Under the pieces are notes generated by a model. That model saw nothing but the letters and a program-made list of their open reading frames with translations, made no database searches and was not told the DNA's origin. 64,000 nucleotides of DNA, taken from NCBI GenBank assembly GCA_026120185.1, contig JANUWF010001217.1, forward strand, positions 2,774,001-2,838,000, written 5' to 3'. Shown here one piece after another: positions 33,313 to 45,935 of the stretch. A program made the position numbers and the translations under genes. Each line of letters begins with the position of its first letter. The stretch's first letter is position 1. Source of the stretch: Voacanga thouarsii (taxonomy: Eukaryota > Streptophyta > Magnoliopsida > Gentianales > Apocynaceae).

Positions 33313-36156
33313 AAAATTTTGAACCATCATTAAATCCCCCAACTCTCATTTGTGTCCTTTTGTACACTGTCATTGCAAGTATTGTCATGGTTGTTATCTG
33401 GATTGCTTTAAAAATGTATATAAAAGAACTTCACTTCATCAATAGCCATTCATGAGCAAAGCATGCCCTAAAGAGTTCTTTCTTGGAGATACCATATTTC
33501 TCCTTCACCAGTATGGCAGGGTGCACCTTGGACTTATCATATGGAACTCTAAGATCTAAAGTTAGCAAATGTCCTAAATGGAATGGGCTGAATGCTTGCG
33601 TAAACTCTTCTATGGAGATGTATCTATAAGGCTGGCCCTTTCTAAACCAATCCTATTCTTGGTCCTCCTTTGAAGTAACCTCCTGCAGAAAGTCTGCAAT
33701 TCCTTTCCTCTCAGGGCATCTAAATCCTACATATTGAAAGAACTCGAGAACATTCTCACATAGACCCTAGTTGACTATCAGACCACCTGAAAGAAGGATA
33801 ACATCATCAAAAAGTTCAAATGTCTCAGGAGGAGGTCACAAAAGGGATATGGCCATAGTTATATCCTTAATATGAACCATCTGCCTCATGAACTTGACAA
33901 TCTGGAATGTGGTTGAACTGTCTAGTCCTGTTGATATTTCGTCCGTGAAAATTGCTTTTGCTGGTCCTACTAACCTTGCACCTACATTTCGCATAGATAC
34001 TTTGTTAATCCAGACATCAGTAGTATTATCTGTATGTTGCAGAAGCATAAATGCAAAGTATCATTTCATGGGTTTGCTATATTTTGAACATAAGAGATGC
34101 TTGGATAATTAATCATAACTTCTAAATTCTATTTATAAGTGCTAGATCTATCTTCTTTTCATGAGTAGAGTATCAAATGAGATTCAATTATGTATCAGCA
34201 TTTAGTAAGCCGCTTGCAAAAAATTTTTATAATCTGAATTCACAATACAAGATATTTCCCTAAGATTTTAAGCAATTCATGCATACCAGTATTAACACAT
34301 TTCTTTTGTCCACTAGATATGCCCCTTGTCATTTCATCTTCAACAATAATATTGGCACAGATGTCCAAGCCAAGTATCTGCCAGGATCAACTTTCGTAGA
34401 TTAGGAATTAATTGAAACCATGATGCTTAATGGCTAAATATAGAAGAAACAAACCTTGAGAACATAGTTTGTATTTAAGCAGGTTTCCTGGCCTACTATG
34501 GTAGTTGCTTTCATGAATGCATCAATCTCAGGATTTGGCTTAATACCTGCTTCTTTCTCTCGTGTTGACAACTCCACCAATATGTCATATCTAGTTGCCA
34601 CTCCCATGCACCTACCAGCAAAATCTAATGTCTCTCGAACTGTCATTTCACCAAAGTGAAGATCATGCTGGCTAATATAAGCACTTGTTCTTTGAGGGAT
34701 GAATTCACAGAATTCATGGCCACCATAGGTGATTTTTGCTTAAATCTGTTCATAAACATTAAATCGGGAATGCATAAAAGAGGTAGTCTGATTAGTGTTA
34801 GTTCTAAGGTCTTGTAAAAGGACTTAGCTAAAAGAGAGAAGGTTCGGTGAAAGGAAGAAACATGTAATGAAGGAACATGCTTAACTAAGAATAAATTTCT
34901 TTTTGTTTCTTTTTGAATTTCATAAGCAAACAAAGGAAGCATGTGAACTAATTGAACAAAATCTACTGAAAGCAAGCTTGGGAACATACTCTCAGATCCT
35001 TATCTACTTCTCTTGCTAGTGCTTTGAGAAAGGTTATCTTTCCTGAACTAGGAGGCCCAAGAAGCAGAGCCAACTTGAGACCTAGTAAACATTTAGTATA
35101 AGTTAGGATAAGAAATAATCCAAATGCGAAATCTATGTTTCCAAGGTAATGCTAAAAACAGGTCTTGTTTAATGAAATCTATTGGCTCAATTGTTATCAG
35201 AATTCTACCATATGTGTTTACTGTAACATACCTTGATGGTCTTATAATTCCACTCACATCCTGAAGAATTTTTATCACCCTTTTCTTTGATGGAGAAAAA
35301 CTAATCACTCCAAGTACAGATTGCCCAATTAACTAAATCTGAATTAGGGAATGGTTCATAGCAAAAATGAAAAGAAAGTTATAAAAGAGAACAGGATAGC
35401 ACACTAGATTATACGAATACTAATCAGTTAACAAGAACAATTGTTACTTGAGAAGCATTTACGTCCAATGCGTTCAAGGTTGAGTTGAGTAGAGTTGGAA
35501 GTGCTTTTTTCCCAAGATATGTGTCTCCCTCAATAGATAGATTCTCGAATCTTACTTCAATGCTTGGAATCTCAATCCCTACCCTGTTTCCCAAAACATC
35601 AAGCACTCAATACTTCATATGATATCACAAATCATTAAACAGTTGTCAATAGTTCCATTATAGAAAAAATCAAACATCGAAAGGAATAGATAAAGATTTT
35701 AGAATCTCAAAAAAACTAAATTATCATTCAATTGATCCAAAATGCCATTCTTTTCTAAACACTTTGCTCATTAATGAACAAGATAGCAAAGTAAAGAAAT
35801 TCACTTGTCATCTCGATTTTGGATTCTCCTGAAGAACATCTCATTATCATGCTTAACAACCTTGGGAATGCTGTCCATCAAAAGCTTCTTGTGTTGAGCA
35901 CCAAGCCTGGTAACATCAACCTCATCATGAACCACTTTCCCTTTACTGGTCATTTGCTTAAGCATCCCCTTCCTAATTCTATTATAAGGCGCAATCTTTC
36001 AATAGCAGCCCACTTGAGCTCATGTTCATCATCATCATCTCTTTCTCTCTTAGTACTATTCCTTTCAAACACATTTGGTGGCCCTTGCAATGCCTCCCTC
36101 ACTCTCTGTGAATTCCAAGTCCTGATACTCGTCCCTCTTGTCAAATTTGCCTAAAA
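33311..36156 (-). pseudogene. PDR-type ABC transporter (ABCG) N-terminal fragment with introns
   Basis: Reading down the minus strand: the N-terminal exon (RTWNSQRVREALQGPPNVF, ELKWAAIERL, then VVHDEVDVTRLGAQHKKLL) with a frameshift after AAIERL near 35990; VGIEIPSIEVRFENLSIEG (35606 exon, with a good CAG acceptor); KILQDVSGIIRPSR; Walker A GPPSSGKIT near 35050 (usual last Thr now Ile); the EFIPQRTSAYISQHDLHFG region near 34680; MTVRETLDFAGRCMGVATRY; a degraded signature [10 protein letters not shown] near 34310; Walker [20 protein letters not shown]; and the linker to about 33313 ([18 protein letters not shown]). Introns remain, so this is genomic DNA and not a retrocopy. The membrane domains and second half are missing. 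PDR proteins are plasma-membrane exporters; this copy cannot work. Confidence 0.85.
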
Positions 36157-36840
36157 AAAAGCTGCTATTTTTGTTTCTTAGCTCCCACTGATACACCAAA
36201 CACAAAATCACAATAATCCCATTCTTTAAACACCAAAATCAAGATTAACACAATGAAATCTCTGCCAAAAACTAAGAACAAAAACTGAAGTCTAATGTAC
36301 AATGCTTTCACTTTTATACAAAGAAAGAATGAATCTTTAGTTGCATGCAGATGCTGAAGTAGAACTTCTGTTTTTTGTGAAATGAGAAGAAGTAAGAAAG
36401 TGTAGTTGCTACAAATTTTCAGTAGAGGGGTTTATATGTGATGCGGGGTGTTATGAAGCGATTGAGGCCAAGCATTATTTTATTGAATAAAATAACTAAA
36501 GTCTAATGTACAATGCTCTTGCGTTTATACAATGAAAGGAAGAATCTTTAGATGCATGAAGACGCTAAAGCAACTTTTTAGATTATGAGAAGAAGCAAGA
36601 AACTGAGACCTGGCGTCAGATTGGGTTAGATTTTCCGGGTAATTAAGCCAAGAAAGTAGAGATCATGAAAGATTGCATGGTTTTGGTTGAAGAAGTAAGA
36701 AAGAGAAGTGAATGATCCTATAACAGAGGTCATTTCTGGATCAAGAAAGCTAAGATAGAAGAATGGATCTAAAGATTTGAAAAAGAAATGAGAGAAAATG
36801 AGAGTGACGAAGAGTACAAAGAGTATATGACTAAAATCGT
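36157..36840. other. no gene recognised
   Basis: Upstream flank of the PDR fragment. It contains a short internal repeat (AAAGTCTAATGTACAATGCT at about 36288 and 36499), probably part of the captured unit or its carrier. Confidence 0.4.
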
Positions 36841-36930
36841 GTAGTGGATCAGCGAAAAGAAAAAAATTCCATCAGTGAACGTGAATGACGAAAAATGAAC
36901 AGTGCTAACCAAACTCCTTTTTTTATAGTT
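36841..36930 (-). mobile_element. putative element-end repeat, copy A
   Basis: The minus strand runs CTATAAAAAAAGGAGTTTGG, then GCACTGTTCATTTTTCGTCA and CTGATCCACTACA. The same series is at 56729-56618. It looks like a Helitron 5' end, but the outermost bases are overrun by the ACAT microsatellite. Confidence 0.45.
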
Positions 36931-37038
36931 AGTACATACATACATACATACATACATACATACATACATACATACATACATACATACATACATACATACA
37001 TACATACATACATACATACATACATACATACATACATA
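36931..37038. repeat. (TACA)n microsatellite
   Basis: About 26 perfect units between two putative element ends. Confidence 0.95.
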
Positions 37039-37066
37039 CTACGTGGCTGTCTCGCACAAGGCGCGA
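37036..37066 (-). mobile_element. possible Helitron 3' hairpin
   Basis: The minus strand reads CTCGCGCCTTGTGCGAG (5-bp stem), then ACAGCCACGTAGT. The layout resembles a Helitron 3' end, with GTAGT where CTAGT is expected. Confidence 0.25.
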
Positions 37067-37304
37067 GCTTGGGTACCTATGGAAATAAAATATTGGTGTA
37101 AAATGCAACAATTTATAATAAAATATAGAAGCAACAATTTCATATATTAGGATATGAGTTCACATATTTACAGTGTCTGCATACTTTGACAGACTATATT
37201 CATACACTGATGTCCTAAGAAAGTTTTAAAAAACTCTCATCTACAAAATTTCATATGGTTTCATCAAATTTCTATATTAAAATAGTTGCATCTTCTGCTG
37301 TTGC

Positions 37305-37410
37305 AAGGAAAAGGCATATTGTTTCTAAGCTCTACTTGCCACGATCCACATAGTCACCTAAAAATAGATAATTAGCTTTAGAAGGAAAATGTGCATATTC
37401 AAAGCGCCCA
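37305..37410 (-). pseudogene. PP1 serine/threonine phosphatase exon fragment
   Basis: The minus frame reads [23 protein letters not shown], stop, SLETICLFLA. This is the metal-binding GDYVDRG region of type-1 protein phosphatase, with TAG in place of the usual CAG Gln codon. It begins right after an AG acceptor (TTGCAG) and loses similarity after FLA. No neighbouring PP1 exons were found. Confidence 0.8.
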
Positions 37411-38925
37411 CTGCAAGTATGAGAAACATAGTTCATTAGATATCACATCATCAAGAAGGAAAGACAATCTAAAGAAACTATATAAAATAGTATTAGTAGG
37501 GATGATAAATACAAATGCATGAAAAATTTTCTATTTCACTGAACTCCCTTATCCAATTATCCATCTTCAGTGTCTTGATTCTATTCCCTTGCACAACCTC
37601 AGCAATGCTTATAACCTTGCTAAACAGTAACACTAAAAAACTTCAACTTCATTTTGAACCATTGCTGAGGGAAGTTATTAGACTGCAATATCTATGACCA
37701 GAACATCCATACAAATCCCCACAACATTAGGCACTGTAACTACTATTGCTAAATATTTACTGACTTAAGATTATGAAGTTTAATATCTTCGACTACATTC
37801 TAAAGCCTCCAAATACTACAACAATAGTAATAAAATGATAATAAATCATCACAAAAGAATTTGGATATGATCAAATTACAAATTGGAAGTTTACAAATTG
37901 CTACTTCTGAATATTTTACTTGGACAAATTACAATGAAAACTAATGGCTAAAGAAAAAAGCATAGAGTTTCTAGAAGCACAAATAAGTTCCATAAAGCAA
38001 GAAGCATTATAAATGCTATTTCAGTAATATGATGTGCATTAATTTGAGAGATGAAGATAGATGCAATTATTACATTTAAAATGGTCTTTTAAGAAATATA
38101 AAAAGAAATCAAATTTTTGAATCTGAAAGTTCAGAAAGAGTGTGCTGTAACTGCAATTTATAATTGAAAAAAAAAGTTCAGAAAGGTTTTCAACATATGA
38201 GGGAAAAAAAATTGTTGTCCTATCAACATAACTGAAAATCAACCCTAAAGCCTTTAATTACCTTTACATGATGCATGAATGTTAGGGAAGCCTTTAATGA
38301 GAGAGCTTTATGAGTAGGCAACCTGGAAATCCAAAATAAGCAGTATTAGTATTCTTGAGTAGCAAACCTTTTTATTAGGATTAGTAGGATGGTTGGTTGT
38401 TGTTTCTTTCTGAATGTAAGTTTATGCTCTTTGAATGAGAACATCCAATAACATCTTTCATAACTGAATGTGGGGAATTACAAAACAATAATGGGAAGGG
38501 CAATCTCAAGCATAAATTTGGGACAACAAAGTGTATTTGGTATATGTTCTTGGGGAACTATCTTGCAGAGTTGATAAAACCTGTCTTCCAGTACTTTATA
38601 AAAAGGTTTCATGAACTAGAAAAGGAGAAAATTCAGCACAATATTTTATATTACCAAAAGTAAGGCCATAGAGCTACAACATACACAAATGTGAGAACAA
38701 AGTAGAAGTCCAGAAAAAATAGTAGTTCATTTTAGTACATAATGCATAAAATAACACATCCCACTCCATTCCTTATAATTTTGGGAACAAGCTAACAAAG
38801 TTCAGGCTCCTAAAGGTTAGAAACTCATGCTAGATTTCTAGACCCTAGGTCCTATTCCATTATTATTCAACTTCTTACAGAGTTCACGCAATCTATAGAT
38901 ATTAACATAAACCAATGTTGGAATA
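37411..38925. other. no gene recognised
   Basis: AT-rich; no supported ORF. The rest of the KIWI/PC4 domain was looked for here and not found. Confidence 0.4.
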
Positions 38926-38931
38926 TCCACA

Positions 38932-39084
38932 GAACTCTCTAATATCCACCACAATCTTCCTTTGCCAGTTGCTCACTGATACCCTCTGATTCTTTGATAT
39001 CTGATAGACTATAATGTCATCAGTAGTAGCATCATCAGAATCTACTATATTTTCATCCACCTTCTTTCTTGCCCTTTTCGACAT
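38932..39084 (-). pseudogene. KIWI / PC4-type transcriptional coactivator, N-terminal fragment
   Basis: ATG at 39084. It reads MSKRARKKVDENIVDSDDAT, then IIVYQISKNQRVSVSNW and IVVDIREF. This matches the acidic N-terminus and the first half of the single-stranded-DNA-binding PC4 domain of plant KIWI (RNA polymerase II coactivator). Similarity ends at IREF, where YVKDGKxxPGKKG should follow. No clear donor is seen there, so it is a truncated fragment. It has the same strand as the PP1, PDR and TMT fragments. Confidence 0.75.
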
Positions 39085-40718
39085 CTTTATTTGATTCTAA
39101 CAAAGAACAGAGCTAGTCACAGCTGAGGCGGTTGCAACATGCACACCAAGCAAGCCATAGACACACTATTCAATCCAAATTTAAAACCACATGTAGGGAA
39201 TCTTTACTGATAAAAAATTCGAAAGAAGAGGCCCCAATTCAATAGCTTATGAAGTTTGCATTGTCCACCATACTATTGCCTAAGAATATTTGCAAGAAGA
39301 CAAATAAAAGGGGAAAATGGGAAATTTACTACTGATATGGAGAAAGAAATAGTTTTCACATAGTTGAAGTCAGCCCAAAAGCTATAACATAGGTTAAGTC
39401 AGCCATATAGTTTAGTAATATGCCAACTTGCTGCAGATGAAAACCTGAGAAGCATCTAGAGAACCCTATGGAAATGAGATGACTGCAGTCTGCGTACTAC
39501 AAAAATAACAAAGAGCCGAAGGCAACTAAATATTTCCTTGTCAAGGGAAATGACAGATAATTCAAGCAAAAAGCTCAAGATTTTGGGTAATATAAAAAAA
39601 GGAATATAATTTATGAAAGAGGGAAATTATTCCTAAGAACCACTAAGAGCCAAATAACATGATCTATGCCTAAATTTATCACATTATTTGCCCTAAAGGA
39701 CACACTAAGCAGGATTTAACCACAAATTCATAGTTTCACAAATTAGTTCATTTACAGTTCATCTACAAATGCATTGCCAACCATTCAGAAAGCCTACAAA
39801 AATGAGCCATGTATATAAATAAGAAACTACAACCCAAAAGAGAGAAGAAAAAAAGAAAACGCTAAATTTTCCCATAATGCCTTAAATCATCACCAACATT
39901 TATCCACTCTTTTCAAAGTTGTATCCCCCAGCACACAAAAAAAGAAGAAAGAAAAACTCCCACACACCTTTCTTGTCGTCAGTATACCTTCAGCAAGTGT
40001 TAGGGAAAAAGGCTTTCTTTTTTTCATTTTTCATCTGATTTCAAAACTCGACTTAAACTACCACTTCAAAAAAATCCCACTTTTATTTCACATAAAAAAA
40101 CCTCACAGAATTTCTTTTTCTCTGGGAAATCGTTCAAGCATTTCCGCATTTCCAAATCCATGAAAAAAGAAGTTAATAAATTTGTACAAATTGCAGTAAA
40201 TAAACAAATAAGCAGTGCACATACATAACTATATTCACACAACGAAAAGCTTAAAATGATGTATGATAATACACTTGACCCCTATTAAATGTTTCTATTG
40301 ATTTGCCTCAAAGAAAATCTTAAAAATGACTCAAAGCCAATTCTTCTTCTTATGCTTCAACTAGCATCAGGAAAAACAAAAGAACATTGCTTTGCCATAC
40401 TTTCTATCCATCACACATTGCCTCTCATCATTCTTTTGGTCTCTGAAAACACTCATTTTTTGCTCCATCTCACTTTCTTAGCCTTTTCCTCTTCCCCATT
40501 CCCACAATGAATGAAAATTTAGATAAGTAGTATCACTTAAAATAGGAAAGAAAATTGCTGGGAAGAAATTCATGGAATAAGCTGAGGAATTATATAGAGA
40601 AGAAAAATGGATTACTTCCATCTCTGAGCATACCCATAATATGGTCTACTTATTAAAGAATTAGGGTCCCCAAAACACTAAGTAACCAACCCATGTACTA
40701 AGATAATCACGTGTCCAG
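39085..40718. other. no gene recognised
   Basis: May include 5' flanking DNA carried with the KIWI fragment. Pyrimidine/purine-rich, with no convincing ORF. Confidence 0.4.
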
Positions 40719-40723
40719 AGAGC

Positions 40724-41494
40724 TGTTGGGTTGGCTCCCAACATATGGAGTGCAACAACAAAAAAAAGTAATAAAAAGAGAATATGCTTTTGCTTTCTGG
40801 TTAACACAAAAAAGAAGCCAATAAGATATAGAAAGATAAAGAGAGAAGTCTGTGAGTGTGATATAGAAAATATAGAGAGAGAAACAGAAAATAGCCGGAC
40901 AAAAGAGAGAAAGAAAGGGAGAAGTTGTAGAATATTTATTCTTGAGCAGTCTACTTCTACTGGACGATCGGACGGTGATTTCTTCTCCAATTTGGCTTAA
41001 TTTTGGATATGTTGTAGAGGAGAGGCAGAACTCATTCTAACGGTGCTGATCAATTTTTGATGGCCAGATTCAGAAATACTACCGCCGAACAGTGACAAAA
41101 TTTTGATACATTTTCTCCAATTATTCTTCCATATATTTTGGTTTTTAATGAAGTTTTAGCTTCATTGTGGCTGTATTTTCAGTTGTATGTTGTGGAATTC
41201 TATCTTGTATTCTTCTTGTTGATTAGTGGAGCTTTTAGCGTGGACTCGAAGGTCCCGTGGTTTTTTCTCTTCACATTGGAGAGGTTTTTCACGTAAAAAT
41301 TTGGTGTGCTTTGTTCCTGCGTTTTGGCTATGTTTTTGTCTTCCATTATTACTGCCATTTTTCATTTTCCTTGGTACTCCTAATTTTTATTTAAGTGTAG
41401 GGTTGATAAGGAATAGGGTTTTACAGAAGGTTTAAATCTATTTTTATTTCACTGCTTATACGTGCCCCTGTCTTTGGTCTGTTTGTCCCCAACA
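40724..41494 (+). repeat. 5' LTR of the Tnt1-like element
   Basis: 771 bp beginning TGTTGGGTTGG and ending CCCCAACA. Purine-rich GAGAGA blocks lie in its first third. Confidence 0.92.
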
Positions 41495-41559
41495 AAATGG
41501 TATCAAAGCGCTTCTGATTGGTGCTTAGTGAATTCCGCTTGTTTAAATCATAGAGAATG

Positions 41560-44500
41560 TTTCTAGTCAAATGATTATTTTAAATGGTTCAAGCTATCAT
41601 AGTTGGCAAGGAAAAATTAAAGATCTATTGTTTATGAAGAGTTTTCATTTGCCTATGTTTGCTTCTCAAAAGCCTGAAAATAAATCTGATAAAGAATGGG
41701 CCTTTGAGCATCAATAAGTCTATAATTATATTAGATGTTGGGTTGATGAGAATGTTTGTAGCCACATTGCAAATGAAACAATGCCAAACAATTATGGAAG
41801 AAACTTGAAAATTTGTATGCTTCAAAAACTGGTAACAAAAAGTTGTTCCTATTAAAACAGATGATAAATTTGAAATACAAAGAAGGAACTCCTATGATGG
41901 ACTATTTAAATGACTTTCAGTATCTTATTGATCAGCTATTAAATGTGGGAATTAAATTTGATGATGAGATTATGAGACTCTGGTTGCTTAGCAGTTTATC
42001 TGATTCTTGGGAGACATTTCGGGTTTTTTATACTAACCCTACTTCTGTTGATGCTATGTCTTTGAAATATGCTAAAAATGGTATCCTTAATTAAGAGGTT
42101 AGAAGGAGAATTTCAAGATGTTCATCTTCTTGGTCTGAGGTTCTTGTTGTTGAAAATCGAGAACGGAGTACAAGTAAGGTTTAGACAAACAGAGACAAGA
42201 GTAGAATTAAGTCTAGGTCCAGGTACAAGGATGTTGAATGCCATCACTGTGGTAAGAAGGGACACATTAAAAGAAACTGTTTCAAATGGAAGAAGGAAAA
42301 TAAGAAAGGTACAAGTACTTTAGAAGGAAATAGTGATAGTGGAAATCAGGTTGCTACTACTACTTCTTGAGGAAACCTTGTTCTTGTGTTTGATGAGGAC
42401 GTGATCAGTTATGCCTCTTATGACACTGATTGGGTAGTACATACAGGTGCTTCATTCCATGTTATAGCCAAGAGAAACTTCTTCCTTACATATATTCCTG
42501 GTGATTTTAGAGTTTTAAGGATGGATAATGATGGTATATCTAAAGTTATTGGCATGAGTGATGTTTGCTTGAAGACTAGTAATGGCAATCAGTTATTGCT
42601 TAGAGATGTCAGACATGCTCTAGATGTTCGACTAAATCTGATTTCAGTTGGCAGGCTTGACAATGATGGTTTCTGCAATAACTTTGATAGAGGACAGTGG
42701 AAACTCTCCAAGGGTTCTCTTGTTGTGGCTCGAGGAAAAAAATGCTCTAATCTGTATTTAATGCAGGCTTCGATTTCTGGTGTTAGTGTTAATGTGGTGA
42801 ACAACAAAATCTCACCTGAACTATGGCACAAGCGGCTCAGTTACATCAGTGAGAAAGGACTTAATTGTTTAATCAGAAACAATGCAATTTCTGGAGTCAG
42901 TATTGCAAAGTTAGAAAAATTCACTCATTGTCTAGTAGGAAAGCAAAATAGGGTGTCATTCAAGACTAACCCTTCTTCACAAAAATCTAAGTTGTTGGAG
43001 TTGATTCATTCTGATGTTTGTGGTCCATTAAAGGTACAGTCATTCAGTGATGCATCTTACTTTGTAACTTTCATTGATGATCATTCCAGGAAATTGTGGA
43101 TTTATACTTTAAGAACTAAAGATCAGGTCTTAGATAAGTTCAAGCAGTTTTAGACTTCTGTTGAACGAGAAACTGGAAAGAAGGTTAAATGTATCAAATT
43201 AGATAATTGTGGTGAGTACAGTGGACTGTTTGATGAGTTCTGCAGGGAGCAGGGTATCAGACATCAGAAGACTCCTCCTAAGACCCCTTAGTTGAATGCT
43301 TTGGCAGAAAGGATGAACAAAACTCTAATTGAGAGAGTTAGATGTTTGCTTTCAGAGGCCAAGTTACCAAATTTCTTTTAGGGTGAAACATTGCATACAG
43401 TGGCTCATGTCATTAATCTATCTCCCACTGTTGCTCTAGATGGAGATGTTCTTGAGAATGTTTGGTCTGGTAAGAAAGCTTCTTATGATCACTTGTGTGT
43501 TTTTGGCTATAGGGTTTTTATTCATATTCTAAAATATGAAAGGACTTAATTAGATGCAAAGACAAGATAGTGTATCTTTCTTGGATATGGCCAAGATGAG
43601 TTTGGAAATAGACTTTATGATCTAGTTGAGAAGAAGCTAGTTAGAAGCAGATATGTGGTGTTTTTCGAGGATCAGACCATTGATGACATTGAGAAAGCTC
43701 AGAAGACATAGTCACAGGTTCAGTATGATCTAGTTGATTTGGATTCAGAGACTGGACATTATTTACCTAAGACAGCTGAGGATGGTACACAGACAGATGT
43801 GCAACAGGATAATCTTGATGCTAATAACTATAGTGTTGCTGATTTAGACATTCCAGATGATGATGCTATTGATATTCAGATTCCAGCAGTTTGTCAAAGG
43901 AACCACAGGATGCTCCACTCAGAAGATCTATCAGAGATAGACAGCCTTCTACCAGGTATTCTCCAAATGAGTATATACTTCTGATTAATGGGGGAGAACC
44001 AAAATACTATTAGGAAGCTATAAAAAGTAAGCAGAAGGGTCAGTAGTTTAATGCAATGAAAGATGAGATGAAGTCTTTGCTTGACAACCACACCTTTGAC
44101 TTGGTGAAGTTGCCTAAGGGCAAAAGAGCTTTGAAGAATAGATGGGTCTATAGATTGAAGCAGTAAAAGAATTCTTCTCACTCACGGTACAAAGCTAGAT
44201 TAGTTGTCAAGGGTTTCAATCAGAAGAAAGGTATAGACTTCTCAAAGATATTTTCTCCTGTTGTAAAAATGTTATCAATCAGAGTTGTGCTTAGTTTAGC
44301 TACTAGTCTTAACTTGGAGATTGAGCAGATGGACGTAAAAACAGCTTTTCTTCATGGTGATCTTGAAGAAGAAATCTATATAGAACAGCTAGAGGGATTT
44401 GAAGTGAAAGGAAAAGAAGATTATGTTTGCAAATTAAAGAAAAGTTTGTATTGATTGAAATAAGCACCAAGACAGTGGTATAAGAAGTTTGAGTCTGTTA

Positions 44501-45395
44501 TGAGAAAGCAAGGCTACAGGAAGACTACTTCAAACTATTGTGTATTTGTGCAAAAGTTTTCTAATGATGATTTCATTATTCTTCTGCTTTATGTTGATGA
44601 CATACTTATTGTTGGAAAAAATGCTTCCAGGATTGACAAGTTAAAGCAAGAATTGAGTAAGTTTTTTTCTATGAAAGACTTAGGACCAGTTAAGCAGATT
44701 CTTGGAGTGAAGATTTTTCGTGATAGGAATCCAAGAAACTTTGGTTATCTTAGGAAAACTACATTCAAAAGGTGCTGCAGAAGTTGAAGATGGATAAGTC
44801 CAAAGCTGTGAGTACTCCTCTTGCTAGTCACTTCAAATTAAGTGTAAAACAATACCCCTCCACTCAAGAAGAGAAGTAAGATATGCAGAAAGTTCCCTAT
44901 ACCTCAGCAATTGATAGTTTGATGTATGCTATGGTTTGTACGAGGCCTGATATAGCTCATGCTGTTGGTATTATTAGTTATTTTTTTTCTAATCTGGGAA
45001 GAGAACATTGAGATACTGTGAAGTGGATTTTGAGATATCTCCATGATACTTCTAGTTTGAGACTCTGTTTTGGCAGTGAGAAACTTGTTCTTGATGGCTA
45101 TACAGATTCAGATATGGCTAGAGATGTTGATTTGAGAAAATCTACTTCTGGGTACTTGATTACCTTTGCAGGGGGAGCTGTATCATGGCAATCTCAATTG
45201 CAGAGATGTGCTGCATTGTCTACTACAGAAGTTAAATTCATTGCAGTTACAGAGGCTTATAATGAATTGCTTTGGATGAAGAGGTTTCTTCAAGAGCTTG
45301 GTCACTCTCAAGGAAAGTTTGTGCTACATTATGACAACTAGAGTGCTATTCATCTTGGTAAGAATCTAACTTTTCATTCAAGATCCAAACACATT
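41560..45395 (+). pseudogene. Tnt1-like gag-pol polyprotein, degenerate
   Basis: Order: gag (ILNGSSYHSWQGKIKDLL; LYASKTGNKKLFLLKQM), zinc knuckle CHHCGKKGHIKRNC (42239-42280), protease region with DTDWVVHTGASFHV (the usual DSGAS Asp-Ser replaced by HT), pre-integrase WHKRLSYISEKGL, integrase (LIHSDVCGPLKVQSF; IKLDNCGEYSG; AERMNKTL), RT (LATSLNLEIEQMDVKTAFLH; YVDD at 44590-44601), RNase H (YTDSDMARDVDLRKSTSGY). There are more than ten in-frame stops, many of them TAG where CAG or TGG is expected (for example near 43151 and 43289). The last part, after the CACTA insert, is at 54905-55020. It is not functional. Confidence 0.9.
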
Positions 45396-45935
45396 CACTA
45401 CTGGAAACTGGCGTATCAGCCACGGAATTCATGCATGGCTGATTACCCACACAACACCTACGAATCAGAAATGGATTAAATTTCGTGGTTGATCCATGGC
45501 TGATATGTGGGAGAATTCGATTAATGTTGTCAAGAAAAAAATCATGGATGATCCGTATCTGATCACTTACGAATCAGCCATGGAAATGTTTAAAAATTTT
45601 ATGAAAATTATTTGTGGATGATCCGTGGCTGATTTGCTATGAATCAGCCACGGATTTTTTTTTTTTTTGCAAATGTAATTATATAATCAAATATTTATGT
45701 GGGTGATACGTTGCTGATCAGCCACGAAAATTTATTCGTTGTTGATTCGCACCTGATTTGATACGAATCAGCAACGAAATATTTTTTACAAATTCAAAAA
45801 TTTTCGTAAAAAATCCATGGCTATTTCGTAGCAAATCAGCTACGAATCAGCCACGACATATTTTTGAAAATTTTTTGAATTATGGCGTAGCTGATCCGTG
45901 GCTATATAGCTACAAAATAGCCGCGAAAAATTCCC
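45396..45935. repeat. left subterminal repeats of the CACTA element
   Basis: Many copies of GAATCAGCCACG and its inverse CGTGGCTGAT, likely transposase-binding motifs. Confidence 0.85.

Noticed and set aside
36769..37111. ORFs reading MYVC or THTY repeats
   Set aside because: Translations of the TACA microsatellite on both strands.
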